36,575 nt of DNA from the NCBI GenBank assembly GCA_020860365.1, contig JAJBUL010000303.1:1-36575 (forward strand), written 5' to 3'. Under the pieces are notes generated by a model, which saw only the letters and a list, made by a program, of their open reading frames with translations, had not been told where the DNA came from and searched no databases. Shown one piece after another: positions 18,801-28,868 of the stretch. Each line of letters begins with the position of its first letter. The stretch's first letter is position 1. The stretch comes from Clostridiales bacterium (lineage in GTDB: Bacteria; Bacillota; Clostridia; Lachnospirales; Lachnospiraceae). A program made the translations under genes and the position numbers.

Positions 18801-20569
18801 TCAAAAAAGGTAATAGACGATGAAATATCTCCCCCTGTCTCCAGTTCTTCTACCTCATAACTCGAAAGGCTTCTCGCGAAAGCTTCCACAGATTGATTTG
18901 ATACCTTGTCAAACACAATCTCCCTGCGCTCCTTTTCCTCTCCTCTTACCGAGTAAGCACCGACAAAGCTGCCGGGTACATTCCGGTTGCTGATGATATA
19001 TTCGCACTCATTTGGGAGCTCCTCATAGTCCTCCACCAGCAGAATTGTGATCAGGCCGTAAGATGGCAGTGGCTGAAAAAGATACCGGGAAATCAATTCG
19101 TTGTTCAGACTTTCCAGGTTGCCAACCACCAGCACATAAACCGGTTTGGGGATGCCTACGTTCCGCACTGGATCACCTTCTGCACGCTGCCTTAAGATCT
19201 GTGTCAGCGCATAATATACATCCGCAATTTCTACCGGATTTCCTGCCATATACCGCGTTTTCCGATCCTGCGACCACATATGAGGAAGCCAGCGAAACAG
19301 TTCGAAAGCCTGCCGTTCTTCCAGATTCTGTTCATCGTAGGTCAAAGCGATCTTCACATCTGTATAGCAGTTGTTCGCCGCAATCTGTACCAGCAAACTT
19401 TTCAGGATTTCATAGGCGCCCAGTTTTTTCTGTCCGCCAACGATTCCAACCAGCGGATGTGCCCACAGATCAATCCCCACCGGCACGTCCTGCATATTTT
19501 TGTATTTCTCTTTTATCTGCCTCGGCCGTTCAACAAGGTCATCCTTATAAAGCATAAACCTCTCCTGCGGTGCCGCGACTTCCGACGGAAACGGCAGGGA
19601 GCCTGTCCCTAACCGGTGGTACAGGAAATCAGGATGTGTCGTATTTCGGCTCCACAACTCCGCGAAAGCGCCCCCCTGTGCGCACAGATAGTCTGCCGCC
19701 ACATATCGGTTCCTCAAAATCCTCTCATCCGTCTCATACCGTTCCCTTATCTTCCCCTCTGATTCATCCAGATATTCCTGGTAGGCAGCCAGGCGATGCT
19801 CCTCCTCTTCGCGCCTTCTTTTTTTATCGTACTTCAGCCGTGCCGCGCCCCAGCTTGCCCCAATGATTGCTGAGCCAAAGGCGGTAACAAGTCCTGTATA
19901 CATAAATACGGAAGAATTATTTCCGCTCCCTATAATTGACAAAATACATCCGAGCGACATCGGAATCGCCATTGTAAGCGAAGGACCAATCGTCAGATAC
20001 CACGGATTTTTCCGATTATGCTCTTTTCCGGGAGGCGCCTCTAACGCAAACGCTTCCGTATCCATCTGCTCAAGAATCCTTGGAATCCGGTGAAAATACT
20101 TTCTTTCTGTCTCCTCCTGCTTCTCCGGTGCGTTCACCATCAAAGCGTCCGCTATCTCATCGCTTCTAAGCGGATACAACAGGTCTTTCGCTATTTTCAG
20201 GTTCGACATCTGCGTATCTATAGCCAGAAAGCTACCGAGAAATACCATTTTCAGCCCTACAATATTAATCGTATCACCATAGCGCAGCCTGTAATGATCC
20301 TGAATCCGCATATGATTCACATAAACCCCATTTTTGCTCAGGTCTCGCAGAAAGCAGCCTCCCTTCCCAACCTCAAGCACCGCATGGTTGCCGGATACCC
20401 GGTTCAGTGCGTCATAGCAGATCGGGTTCTGCGGATTCTTCCCGATACCAATCCGGCCTTCCACCGGAAGCAAATATTTTTTATAGATAAAAAGTGCGTT
20501 CTCGCGTCTGCGGATCAGAACGCCAAATGAGACAGATACCGCAGCCGTAAAAAGTGTCAGCATAATCAT
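15822..20569 (-). pseudogene. essC: EssC/YukB FtsK-SpoIIIE T7SS motor ATPase, interrupted (ORFs 17117..20569, 16383..17198, 15822..16310)
   Basis: FHA-like N-terminus (GRIGIGKNPQNP...NGVYVNHMRIQD), FtsK Walker A GTTGSGKSETL and Walker B HLFIIIDEFAELK, degenerate second ATPase GSIGTGRSTFL, third SGKAKSGKKN. Frame breaks at 17204-17208 (G tract); in-frame TAG at 16383-16385. Confidence 0.9.
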
Positions 20570-20877
20570 ATCCTGCTCCTGCAGATTTTTTTCAAAAAGT
20601 CTTTACCGTCCTTCTGAACCTTGTAACCCTTTCCGGCGGCAAATCTCCACTGATTTTCAAACACTTCCAGATGAATCTGTCTGTCCTCCCTGAGGGAAAA
20701 AAGTTTCCCGGAAAGCGTAATTGTATAATCTGCGTTATTTATTGCCGGCAAAATATATTCCTGATAAACGGTTTCACTGTATATCGTCAACACATATCCC
20801 ATAACTGCCTGTCCCTGATCTTTCTTTTTCACAGTGCTGGGTTCCGCGCGAAATGCGGGAACCCGATTTTCTGTCAC
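20566..20877 (-). CDS. Small protein resembling a detached EssC N-terminal FHA-like domain
   Basis: YILPAINNADYTITLSGKLFSLREDRQIHLEVFENQWRFAAGKGYKV; 4-nt overlap with the essC start. Confidence 0.5.
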   Translation of the reverse strand: MTENRVPAFRAEPSTVKKKDQGQAVMGYVLTIYSETVYQEYILPAINNADYTITLSGKLFSLREDRQIHLEVFENQWRFAAGKGYKVQKDGKDFLKKICRSRI

Positions 20878-20901
20878 TGGTCTCTCACTCTCCCGGAAAC
20901 A

Positions 20902-21219
20902 TTATCCGAGAACATCATTTCTGAGCGCAGATGCTTCCGTCTGCGCGGCCTCTTCAGCAGCGTCAAACTCATCCGCCATGGAAACCAGATCATCCACATG
21001 CTCCTGAATCATATTTTTAATTCTGGTCATATCGGAATCCAGAGCTGCGAACTTGCTCTGATAAGAGCTTGCGGCTTCCCCAGACCATACAGCACCATTG
21101 ATGCCTGAAATCAATGTCAGCATCTGTGCCGTAAGATTACTCACTTCCGTATTCAGGCTGCTGAATGTAGATGAAACATTTCTCAATGTGGCTGTATCCA
21201 CCTTTAATGTACCTGTCAT
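20902..21219 (-). CDS. WXG100-family protein (WSG motif)
   Basis: 105 aa helical, central W-S-G (GAVWSGEAASSYQSKF). Confidence 0.85.
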   Translation of the reverse strand: MTGTLKVDTATLRNVSSTFSSLNTEVSNLTAQMLTLISGINGAVWSGEAASSYQSKFAALDSDMTRIKNMIQEHVDDLVSMADEFDAAEEAAQTEASALRNDVLG

Positions 21220-21243
21220 GATAATTGTCCCCCTGTTCTTTCC

Positions 21244-21543
21244 TTATGAATTTCTAGTAGTCGCGATCCCGACATTTTTCGATTCTGCCTGTTCATACCG
21301 CGAAATAATCGTCAAAAGTCTGGAGTAGTACTCATCTACTGTAGACTTGAACAAATCCCATTTATTGCGGTCTGTGTTAAACGCACTGTCGAAGGCGTCT
21401 TTCGATTCGCCTTCCCACATACTGCTAAGCGTCTGCTGAGTAGATACAAGATCGTCCACCTTTGACGCAAAGTCAGTATTCAACGACTTCAGCTCCTCCG
21501 CCTTTTCCTTCAAAGTCGTCGCTGTTACCTGAAATTCTGCCAT
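21244..21543 (-). CDS. WXG100-family protein (WEG motif)
   Basis: 99 aa, SMWEGESKDAFDSAF. Confidence 0.87.
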   Translation of the reverse strand: MAEFQVTATTLKEKAEELKSLNTDFASKVDDLVSTQQTLSSMWEGESKDAFDSAFNTDRNKWDLFKSTVDEYYSRLLTIISRYEQAESKNVGIATTRNS

Positions 21544-21581
21544 TTTTGTTTCCTCCTTTGATAAATAATTTAATCCTGCTT

Positions 21582-21896
21582 TTATGAATTCCTGCGCTGC
21601 AGGGCAAGATTCAACGCTGCCATCTCAGCATCATACGTAATCTTCGCAATTTTCCGGATACTGGTAGCTGTTTTGGTCAGTTGTATGCTAATGTCAAGAA
21701 TATCCTGCTGTACCTGATTTCCTTTTTTTATGTAAACATCTGCATTGTTGCTCTCCCAGTTCCTGGCTACCGAATTTAGCGTATCTTCCAGATCGCTGTC
21801 TGCAAGCTGCTTCAGTTCACTGGCGATTGTTTCCAGCTCTGAGGCCTGCTTTTTCGCGTTGTCAAAGTTGATTTGGATTGTGCTCGCTGTACTCAT
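21582..21896 (-). CDS. WXG100-like protein (WES variant)
   Basis: 104 aa helical, RNWESNNADVYIKKG. Confidence 0.72.
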   Translation of the reverse strand: MSTASTIQINFDNAKKQASELETIASELKQLADSDLEDTLNSVARNWESNNADVYIKKGNQVQQDILDISIQLTKTATSIRKIAKITYDAEMAALNLALQRRNS

Positions 21897-21914
21897 CTCC
21901 TCACCGCTTCCTCT

Positions 21915-22235
21915 CTACAGCAGATCTGTCCTCAGCCCTGCCGCCGTCTCTATATTGCTGCTTTCCTCTTCTTCGAAGATACCGGCTACCTGCAAAAGAT
22001 TGACCCTGTTGCTCTCCAGAAAGGTAAGAATCTCCTGAAACGTCTCATTCTGTTTCTCATACGTAGACCGCGCCAGTTCTCCGGCATCCCCCACCCAATA
22101 ACTTTTTGTATTCTGCATCAGAGACGCGATCTCCTCCAGATCCGACGTCATTGTCTGTATCTTTTCCCTCGCAGTCTCTGATCTGCTTCGAAGCTCCTCG
22201 GTTGTAACCATTACATGGGAATCTATACTCGCCAT
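21915..22235 (-). CDS. WXG100-family protein (WVG motif)
   Basis: 106 aa helical, SYWVGDAGELARSTYEKQ. Confidence 0.8.
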   Translation of the reverse strand: MASIDSHVMVTTEELRSRSETAREKIQTMTSDLEEIASLMQNTKSYWVGDAGELARSTYEKQNETFQEILTFLESNRVNLLQVAGIFEEEESSNIETAAGLRTDLL

Positions 22236-22263
22236 ACCCTCACCTCTTCTTTATTGTTTTCCC

Positions 22264-22566
22264 CTATATCTGAATCGAATTTACCGCTTCTTCCACGGAC
22301 TGCTCACATTTCGCATACGCATTTCTGGCGTTCATAACAGAATCCAGAAATTTGTCCAGCGTATCCAGTGCTTCCACCATCGTCGCCTGATCCTGGCTGT
22401 ACTGTGCCATAAAAGCATCGTGCGCGCTTCCCTCCCAGCTGGTGTTCAGGCTCTCGATCGCTTCTTCAAGGTCAGCCAGATCCTCTCTTGCCTTCTTTGC
22501 ACAGGAGTTCAAATCCTGTAAATCTGAGGAAAGCGTCCCAATGTTTACTTCAATTCTTTCAGCCAT
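22264..22566 (-). CDS. WXG100-family protein (WEG motif)
   Basis: 100 aa from MAERIEVNIGTL (RBS GGAAGG), TSWEGSAHDAFMAQY. Confidence 0.88.
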   Translation of the reverse strand: MAERIEVNIGTLSSDLQDLNSCAKKAREDLADLEEAIESLNTSWEGSAHDAFMAQYSQDQATMVEALDTLDKFLDSVMNARNAYAKCEQSVEEAVNSIQI

Positions 22567-22660
22567 TTCATCCCTTCCTTTCTTCATGATATTTCCTGAA
22601 TTATCCCGAAATCTATCTCTCAGGAATCCCCTGCGCAGAGTCCTGTGAGCATACATATAT

Positions 22661-25249
22661 TTATGGGAGCGTCACAAATCCCGACGCATGCACAGTTCCT
22701 GACGTGTCCTGCAGCTCAATCTGAACAATATAAGTCCCCTCTGACTCTGAAGTACTCCTCACATAACCGGCAAAGGTTTCATCCACACAGATGGATGTAA
22801 GCATGCCTCTTCCGCTCACTTTCCACTTTTCCCAGGGCATCGCGTCTCCCTGGCTGTTAAAAGAAGGACTGTACTCAACAGATTCACAGCTAAGAAACAT
22901 ATAATCTTCCAATCGCTGATCCGTTTTACCATCCGGCACGATCCCCGAATCCACTTCCGAAGAATACAGCGACCGAACCGACGCCGTACCCAGTTCTGTA
23001 TCCAGACAAAGGCTAACCGTCACCGCTACCGTGTTCTCCTCATCCGAATATTGCACATAAGCCGCCTTATTTATGTACAATTCCTCCGATCCTGTCTCTT
23101 CCAGCTGTTCTACCGGCCACTCCACCGAAATCTCCGAATTTTCCAGAACCAGTACATACTGCTCCATATCCAACCGCAAAATCCCATCCTCATCCGGCCA
23201 GATTACACACCCGGAACGAACCGGTGTATAATATCTATTTTCTGTCTGTCTCAAAATAGAAAAAGAAGCATAAGCAAGGTCTTCAGCCTGCTCCTCTGTC
23301 AGCTGCAGGGTAAGCTCGCTTTCTCCAACTTCTATCGAAGCGAGTGTCCAGTCTGTCTCTGATTCCCCATTCAGACGGTGATCCGTAAACGCCGCTATAA
23401 AATCCGCATAAGCCTCATCGAGCAAATCCTCATACTGCGCCTCTCCGTAATCCGCAAACCGTTCCATATTGTCAAACGGAAAATACAGAGTTACACCGCT
23501 GGTACTGGCTATATTCGACGTCTGATCCACCACCATACGTTCCATCGCGTTAGAAAGCCGCTTCGCGGCAGACGGATACAGTTCCTGAAGCAGTTCCGCG
23601 AGATCACCGAGATCTACCGCGTCATAAGCATTCTCCCTTCCCGAAGTCACAGCAATGCCAAATTGCTTCGCCGCGGCCCTTACCTGTGCAACTTTCGAAT
23701 ACTCGCCGTCACTCACATCTGCTGTCATCCTCTCCAGCACGGCGTCCAGTGCACCAAGAACTGTATCCATTCTTTCCAGATCCAGGCAGGAGAGTGTCGT
23801 CACCGGATCATACAGCACTGAGCTTTCCGATTCATAATAATCCGCATAGCTGTCTATAATCCGTTCTGAAATCACCAAAGGGTCATCCGTATCATTCAAT
23901 ACAGACAGGAAACTGTAATCCCAGCTGCTCCCTGATTCCACTTCCTCCGACGCGACCAGATAGCCGACATAATCCTTCCACACGTTTGCCACTTCCAGAG
24001 AGGCCATCAGGCAGGCGTCATATCCTACCCAGTCCAGCTTCCGCTCCTCCCCAAAAAGAGAATTCTCCAGTGCCTCTTTCATTTCAGAGAGATAGAGCGG
24101 ATCATATCCATACAGCTCATCGTTTCCAAATCCATTTACCGCCCCGTTCCCATGATCCCAAAGAATCAGAGCATAATGCTGCGCCGGATAGCTTTCCTGA
24201 CAATAGCTCAGAAAAGCGGCAAGTGTGCTGGCGCTGCCCATGTTCACGCTTGAAGAAGTAGAACCGTCCTCATACAATTCCCCCTCACCAGTCATCAGAA
24301 ATACCGAGTTGTGTTCACTTGAAATAGCATCCATCTCCCAAGAGGAACTGCCACCCGTATAAATCAGTACATTTACCTTTGAACAGTCCACGCCGCTGTA
24401 CAGCATTTCCATAAGATCCGCACTCGCAGCCCCATAGTCACTTTCCAGATTTGAGCCAACCATGTAAACCATCAGCGTATACTCATCCTCAGCATCCGGA
24501 TCCCCGTAAGTACCAGTCTCCTTTCGGACAGAAAAAATACCGCCATCGTTCAGAATCAGGTACCGCCCGAATAACACCGCGCCGAGAAGGAGAAAAAGAC
24601 CCAATACTGCCGCAGAGGCAGCCATAACTATTTTCTTTCTTCCTGGCTTTCTACCCTTTTTGCCATCAGAATCTTTTTCTTCACCTCCTCCAAAGCATTT
24701 TCCCGGTTTCTTCCAGCCTTTCTTTTTTTCGCTTTCCTCTCCACATCTGTCCTCCATACCTGTATTCCGGCCAACAGAATTCGACTGTAGCGGTGCCTTC
24801 TCATTTCCATTCGTCCAAATGGTATAGATTGTGCCATTTTCTTCAAAATAATCTAACTGCAAAATGGGAAGTCTTCCCTCCCACAGCTGTATTTCTGCTT
24901 CCTCCCGGATTCTTCTCTTCTGTTCCTCAAAAAGTCTTCTGTTTTCCGGAGTCTCCACAAGCAGCCGCACCCATCCAGGGAACCTGGTACTGCGACGCAT
25001 CTGATCAGGCAGGTAAAATTCATACACCGTCACCACTGATTCTGTCCCCAGATCCAGGGCAATATACTCGATCAGCTGGTCTCTTTGTCCTTTCATATTG
25101 CCAAGCAGGTACCGCCCTCTCAGGATCGTCTGTGGTTCCAGAAGACCTGGCACATAATTCATACCAGGTGGAGCGCCACAAAATGGGCAAGGCATTGCGG
25201 CGGCACGTTTTTCATGCATACAGTTGTAGCATAAATTATTGTAATTCAT
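22661..25249 (-). CDS. Membrane protein: zinc ribbon + degenerate kinase N-lobe + TM + extracytoplasmic C11/clostripain-like peptidase
   Basis: CYNCMHEK...CPFCG; LLEPQTILRGRYLLGNMKGQ...YIALDLGTESVVTVYEF aligns with the kinase at 28869-32870; TM IVMAASAAVLGLFLLLGAVLFGRYLI; peptidase motifs ALILWDHGNGA (His) and VGYDACLMAS (Cys). Confidence 0.82.
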   Translation of the reverse strand: MNYNNLCYNCMHEKRAAAMPCPFCGAPPGMNYVPGLLEPQTILRGRYLLGNMKGQRDQLIEYIALDLGTESVVTVYEFYLPDQMRRSTRFPGWVRLLVETPENRRLFEEQKRRIREEAEIQLWEGRLPILQLDYFEENGTIYTIWTNGNEKAPLQSNSVGRNTGMEDRCGEESEKKKGWKKPGKCFGGGEEKDSDGKKGRKPGRKKIVMAASAAVLGLFLLLGAVLFGRYLILNDGGIFSVRKETGTYGDPDAEDEYTLMVYMVGSNLESDYGAASADLMEMLYSGVDCSKVNVLIYTGGSSSWEMDAISSEHNSVFLMTGEGELYEDGSTSSSVNMGSASTLAAFLSYCQESYPAQHYALILWDHGNGAVNGFGNDELYGYDPLYLSEMKEALENSLFGEERKLDWVGYDACLMASLEVANVWKDYVGYLVASEEVESGSSWDYSFLSVLNDTDDPLVISERIIDSYADYYESESSVLYDPVTTLSCLDLERMDTVLGALDAVLERMTADVSDGEYSKVAQVRAAAKQFGIAVTSGRENAYDAVDLGDLAELLQELYPSAAKRLSNAMERMVVDQTSNIASTSGVTLYFPFDNMERFADYGEAQYEDLLDEAYADFIAAFTDHRLNGESETDWTLASIEVGESELTLQLTEEQAEDLAYASFSILRQTENRYYTPVRSGCVIWPDEDGILRLDMEQYVLVLENSEISVEWPVEQLEETGSEELYINKAAYVQYSDEENTVAVTVSLCLDTELGTASVRSLYSSEVDSGIVPDGKTDQRLEDYMFLSCESVEYSPSFNSQGDAMPWEKWKVSGRGMLTSICVDETFAGYVRSTSESEGTYIVQIELQDTSGTVHASGFVTLP

Positions 25250-25257
25250 AGCTTTTG

Positions 25258-27666
25258 TCACTCCCACAGAGATCGTGCATACTGATTTCCAAAAATATAA
25301 TCATATTGCAACAGCCTGTAGTTTTCATAATATTCCTGCTGAATCTCTGTCATCTCATCAATCGAGGCATATGTCCCATCCTGGTTTACTACGATCATAC
25401 TGTCTGTAGCTGCATAAACACTCTTCAGTTCAACCAGAAAGTCCCAGAAAGCCGTTTTTTCGATTCCATAGGTTTCCAGCACAGTCGGAAACAGCATGCT
25501 GATTTCCATAACACCTGCATCCTGGCTTTCGTTGCTGAAATTACTCCATACGATAAATGGCACCAAATGGTTCTCATAATCCTGCGTAATCGAATCACTC
25601 TCCGTCCACTGAGCTTTATCCAGCAGTTTTTCATCCTTTGGGCCGGCATCGCTCATATGATCCCCAAAGAAAATAACAATGACGTCCTCATCTACATCCC
25701 GAAAATATTCAATCAGCTCTCCTAACGCCCGATCGGACTCATGAAGCCCTGCAACATAATCCTCAATTGACAACATGGTAGTATCCTGATACACATCAGA
25801 AGTAAAATCAACCAATCCTTCTTCATAAATTGAACTCTCCCAGTAGCCGCCATGGTTCTGCATGGTAACCGCAAAAAGGAACAGCGGCTGATCCGATTCC
25901 GCCTTCGAACTTTCATATTCCTCAATCATTTTATCAAAAAGACTTTCATCAGAAATATAATTCCGTACCATCTTGACTTCATCGGTAAAGTCATCCGCGA
26001 AGAAAGTCTTGTCGAAACCAAACAATTCATAAGCAGCTTCTCTGTTATAATTTGTAGCTACATACGGATGAAAAGCCATCGTTGCATAACCCTGGGACTC
26101 AAGTATACTCACAGCAGACGTAAAACCAGAAGTCAGGAAATTGCCATACACCATATAGTCAGTTGGAAAAAATTCCCCACTGAATCCTGTCAGAAATTCA
26201 AATTCGCTGGTTACCGTTCCGCCGCCATAAACATGAGAAAGTAATTCTCCATACATGCTTTCTTCCTTCAGACTTCCATATACTGGTAACGATTCTTCCT
26301 CAAAATCAAGAGATTCCAATCTGGAAATATCCCAAAATGATTCGCTCATAATTACAATTATAGATGGCTGATTTCCACTGGAATCCGTATCTTCAGAAGT
26401 CATTTCGTCTACAGTAGAAATTAAAGACTCCATCGTCTGTTTACTATAAGTATCTGGTTCATCTGAAGGTTCTAAATAGCAGAAATATTCTACAAAAGCA
26501 GTTAAAAAACCCCGCTTCGTATAATAACTGTTCACTTCATAAGTTCTGTTTATGGTAACACTCTGGTCTAAATTTCCATTTATGAACCCAAATTCTACAT
26601 AAATCAGTAATAATACAAGCAACGTGAATCCATTAAGAAGGCGAAAAGTCCATTTGATATGTTCCTTTTTATAACGCCAGATCAGGAAAAGCAATATGGC
26701 TACCGCCAGCGCCAGGATAATTATTTCTATCGCATTCAAAGAAATATCATAAGAGGACTGAATACTCATTGCCTCTGAAATCAAAGAGAAATCCCATGGA
26801 AGTAATGGTACATTCCTGTTTTCTAATTTTATCAGGCTTACAATATTCAGCGCCAACATTACTGCCGTAACCACTGTATAGGAGATCCATATTTTTCCGC
26901 TCATGAAATATACAAGGCCATTCAGCAAAAACATTAGCACTAGACTTTTCAACACCGGATCCAATTGAGATGTCATATGATTCCAGGCCTCTGTGATTCC
27001 CTGATATTGAATTACCTCTGAAAATAATAATATAATGCAAGCCAGCAAAAATAATTCAATTATTTTCATACTGATTTGAGAATAGCAAGCCAGTTTATCC
27101 GTACCTGAAACACAAATAATGATAAAGCTTATAATACAGGCAAGAAGCAGCGCGCCTGCAATAAGAAATACATGTTTTTCCGGCAATACCCAGATACTGC
27201 TTTCATATGTCCAGGTGATTTCCTCCCATTCTGCGTCACGATATAAATCCTCTTCACGCCACAATTCTCCATTAAAATAAATATCTATAATTCCAGAACC
27301 AACTTCCCCGACAAATGTCAATTCCAGAGTTCGGACACCTGTTAACTGTATTTCAAAACTACTTGCTTCCTCCAGATTATAAATATAAATGAAATCATCA
27401 ATACTTAAATATGACCAGCCCTCTGGAAGTTCAGCCTTCCCAAGGTTAACATCTGTCCCATTTACTGAGATTTTTTTTAATCTTACATTGTTGCTTAAAG
27501 CTTCCTCATTATGCTCAGACGTTGCACATATTTCAAGATTAATGTTCTCTTCTAACAAAGAAAGATAGAAAGGATGTAATAATCGACATCCCAGAAAAAA
27601 TAATATAAATATTGCAAAAGCAATCTTTGTACCATATTGTACATGTAATATTCTTTGTTTTTCCAT
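25258..27666 (-). CDS. LTA synthase family sulfatase-like membrane protein
   Basis: Five or more TM helices; PSIIVIMSESFWDI, GGGTVTSEFEFLTG (Thr nucleophile context), FAVTMQNHGGYW, VIVIFFGDHMSDAGP. Confidence 0.88.
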   Translation of the reverse strand: MEKQRILHVQYGTKIAFAIFILFFLGCRLLHPFYLSLLEENINLEICATSEHNEEALSNNVRLKKISVNGTDVNLGKAELPEGWSYLSIDDFIYIYNLEEASSFEIQLTGVRTLELTFVGEVGSGIIDIYFNGELWREEDLYRDAEWEEITWTYESSIWVLPEKHVFLIAGALLLACIISFIIICVSGTDKLACYSQISMKIIELFLLACIILLFSEVIQYQGITEAWNHMTSQLDPVLKSLVLMFLLNGLVYFMSGKIWISYTVVTAVMLALNIVSLIKLENRNVPLLPWDFSLISEAMSIQSSYDISLNAIEIIILALAVAILLFLIWRYKKEHIKWTFRLLNGFTLLVLLLIYVEFGFINGNLDQSVTINRTYEVNSYYTKRGFLTAFVEYFCYLEPSDEPDTYSKQTMESLISTVDEMTSEDTDSSGNQPSIIVIMSESFWDISRLESLDFEEESLPVYGSLKEESMYGELLSHVYGGGTVTSEFEFLTGFSGEFFPTDYMVYGNFLTSGFTSAVSILESQGYATMAFHPYVATNYNREAAYELFGFDKTFFADDFTDEVKMVRNYISDESLFDKMIEEYESSKAESDQPLFLFAVTMQNHGGYWESSIYEEGLVDFTSDVYQDTTMLSIEDYVAGLHESDRALGELIEYFRDVDEDVIVIFFGDHMSDAGPKDEKLLDKAQWTESDSITQDYENHLVPFIVWSNFSNESQDAGVMEISMLFPTVLETYGIEKTAFWDFLVELKSVYAATDSMIVVNQDGTYASIDEMTEIQQEYYENYRLLQYDYIFGNQYARSLWE

Positions 27667-27774
27667 TGTCTTACATACCTCTCTATCTTCGATTAAACCC
27701 GTGTAACTGTTCACTACCTTCACAGTTACAAAGCCACTGCTAATACATCTCAATAAACATATTTTTCATATGTA

Positions 27775-28779
27775 TTATTCCTCGATAACACTTTCGGTGA
27801 TAAACCATCTCATGTAACTGGTATCCTCCACTGCTTCGTAATCTACCAGGACAAGGCCTTCCCCATCATAGGCGCTGCCATCTGGACAGTTGACAAAAAT
27901 GCCATCTACGCACCGAATTAAATAAGTACCATAACCGGCATATACAAACTGCCACAGCTGTGACCCAAGATTGTCCACATAGTCTGCAGCCTCAATATAT
28001 TCATTGGCATCCCGCTGAAGTACTTTTTCAGACAATGAAACCGGAGTAATTGAATACAGGACAGAGCCATCCTCAGCCTCCCTTACCTTCGTAATCTGGA
28101 ATTGCTGCGTCTCATCATTCGAACGGCTCCACAGAATCAGGTGCGAAGTCTCCTCCTCTTGTGACATTGCCCAGCAGATCTCACTGTTGAGCAAAGCGGA
28201 GATTTCATAAATACCATCCGCAAGTTCAACAAAATCTCCTTCATTTGCTGCAATCGTCACCTCTTCCTCGTTTTTCGAAGCTGGTGTGAGCGTCCAGATT
28301 TTTGTGGCATCCTCCGCATCCACGGTTCCGAGGACAATCCTTACCCCATTATCAGCCGTAGTACCCTCAATTCCAATGCAGTATCCATTGGAATCCTGAA
28401 TCTGATAGGAACCATTCCCCATATCAGCCAAAATCCATTTCTCGCTCCCGGTTCCCAAAAGTTCCGAATACTGCCTCAATACGTTATCCTCCGCAGTCTG
28501 AATGTACTTTTCTGAATGTACAGCCTGAATCGTATACATTCCATCTTCCGTCTGCTGAATATTGAACTTTTCATAATTCGTGTCTTCATTGTAAACACAG
28601 ATGAGTTCCGTCGCATCATCCCAATAACCTCCGGTTACGCCCATCACTACCTCTGTGTTAGAATTATTTGTCAGGGTATAAATTCCCGACTCCACTTCGG
28701 CAGCTTCCGCTGTGATCCCGGCACTCAACAAAAAAATACCCATGCCACCCATTACCAGTACCTTTTTTAATGCATTCAT
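27775..28779 (-). CDS. Secreted RICIN-type beta-trefoil-like protein
   Basis: Signal peptide MNALKKVLVMGGMGIFLLSAGITAEAA; repeated G-x-Y-x-I / Q-x-W-x-x trefoil signatures resembling the adjacent kinase ectodomains. Confidence 0.75.
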   Translation of the reverse strand: MNALKKVLVMGGMGIFLLSAGITAEAAEVESGIYTLTNNSNTEVVMGVTGGYWDDATELICVYNEDTNYEKFNIQQTEDGMYTIQAVHSEKYIQTAEDNVLRQYSELLGTGSEKWILADMGNGSYQIQDSNGYCIGIEGTTADNGVRIVLGTVDAEDATKIWTLTPASKNEEEVTIAANEGDFVELADGIYEISALLNSEICWAMSQEEETSHLILWSRSNDETQQFQITKVREAEDGSVLYSITPVSLSEKVLQRDANEYIEAADYVDNLGSQLWQFVYAGYGTYLIRCVDGIFVNCPDGSAYDGEGLVLVDYEAVEDTSYMRWFITESVIEE

Positions 28780-28868
28780 TTTTGTTACCATCCTTTCTTT
28801 TTTTAATATATAGTTAAATTAATAACCATCATTTATAAGGAAAAAATTCTCCCAACGGAAACATCCTG

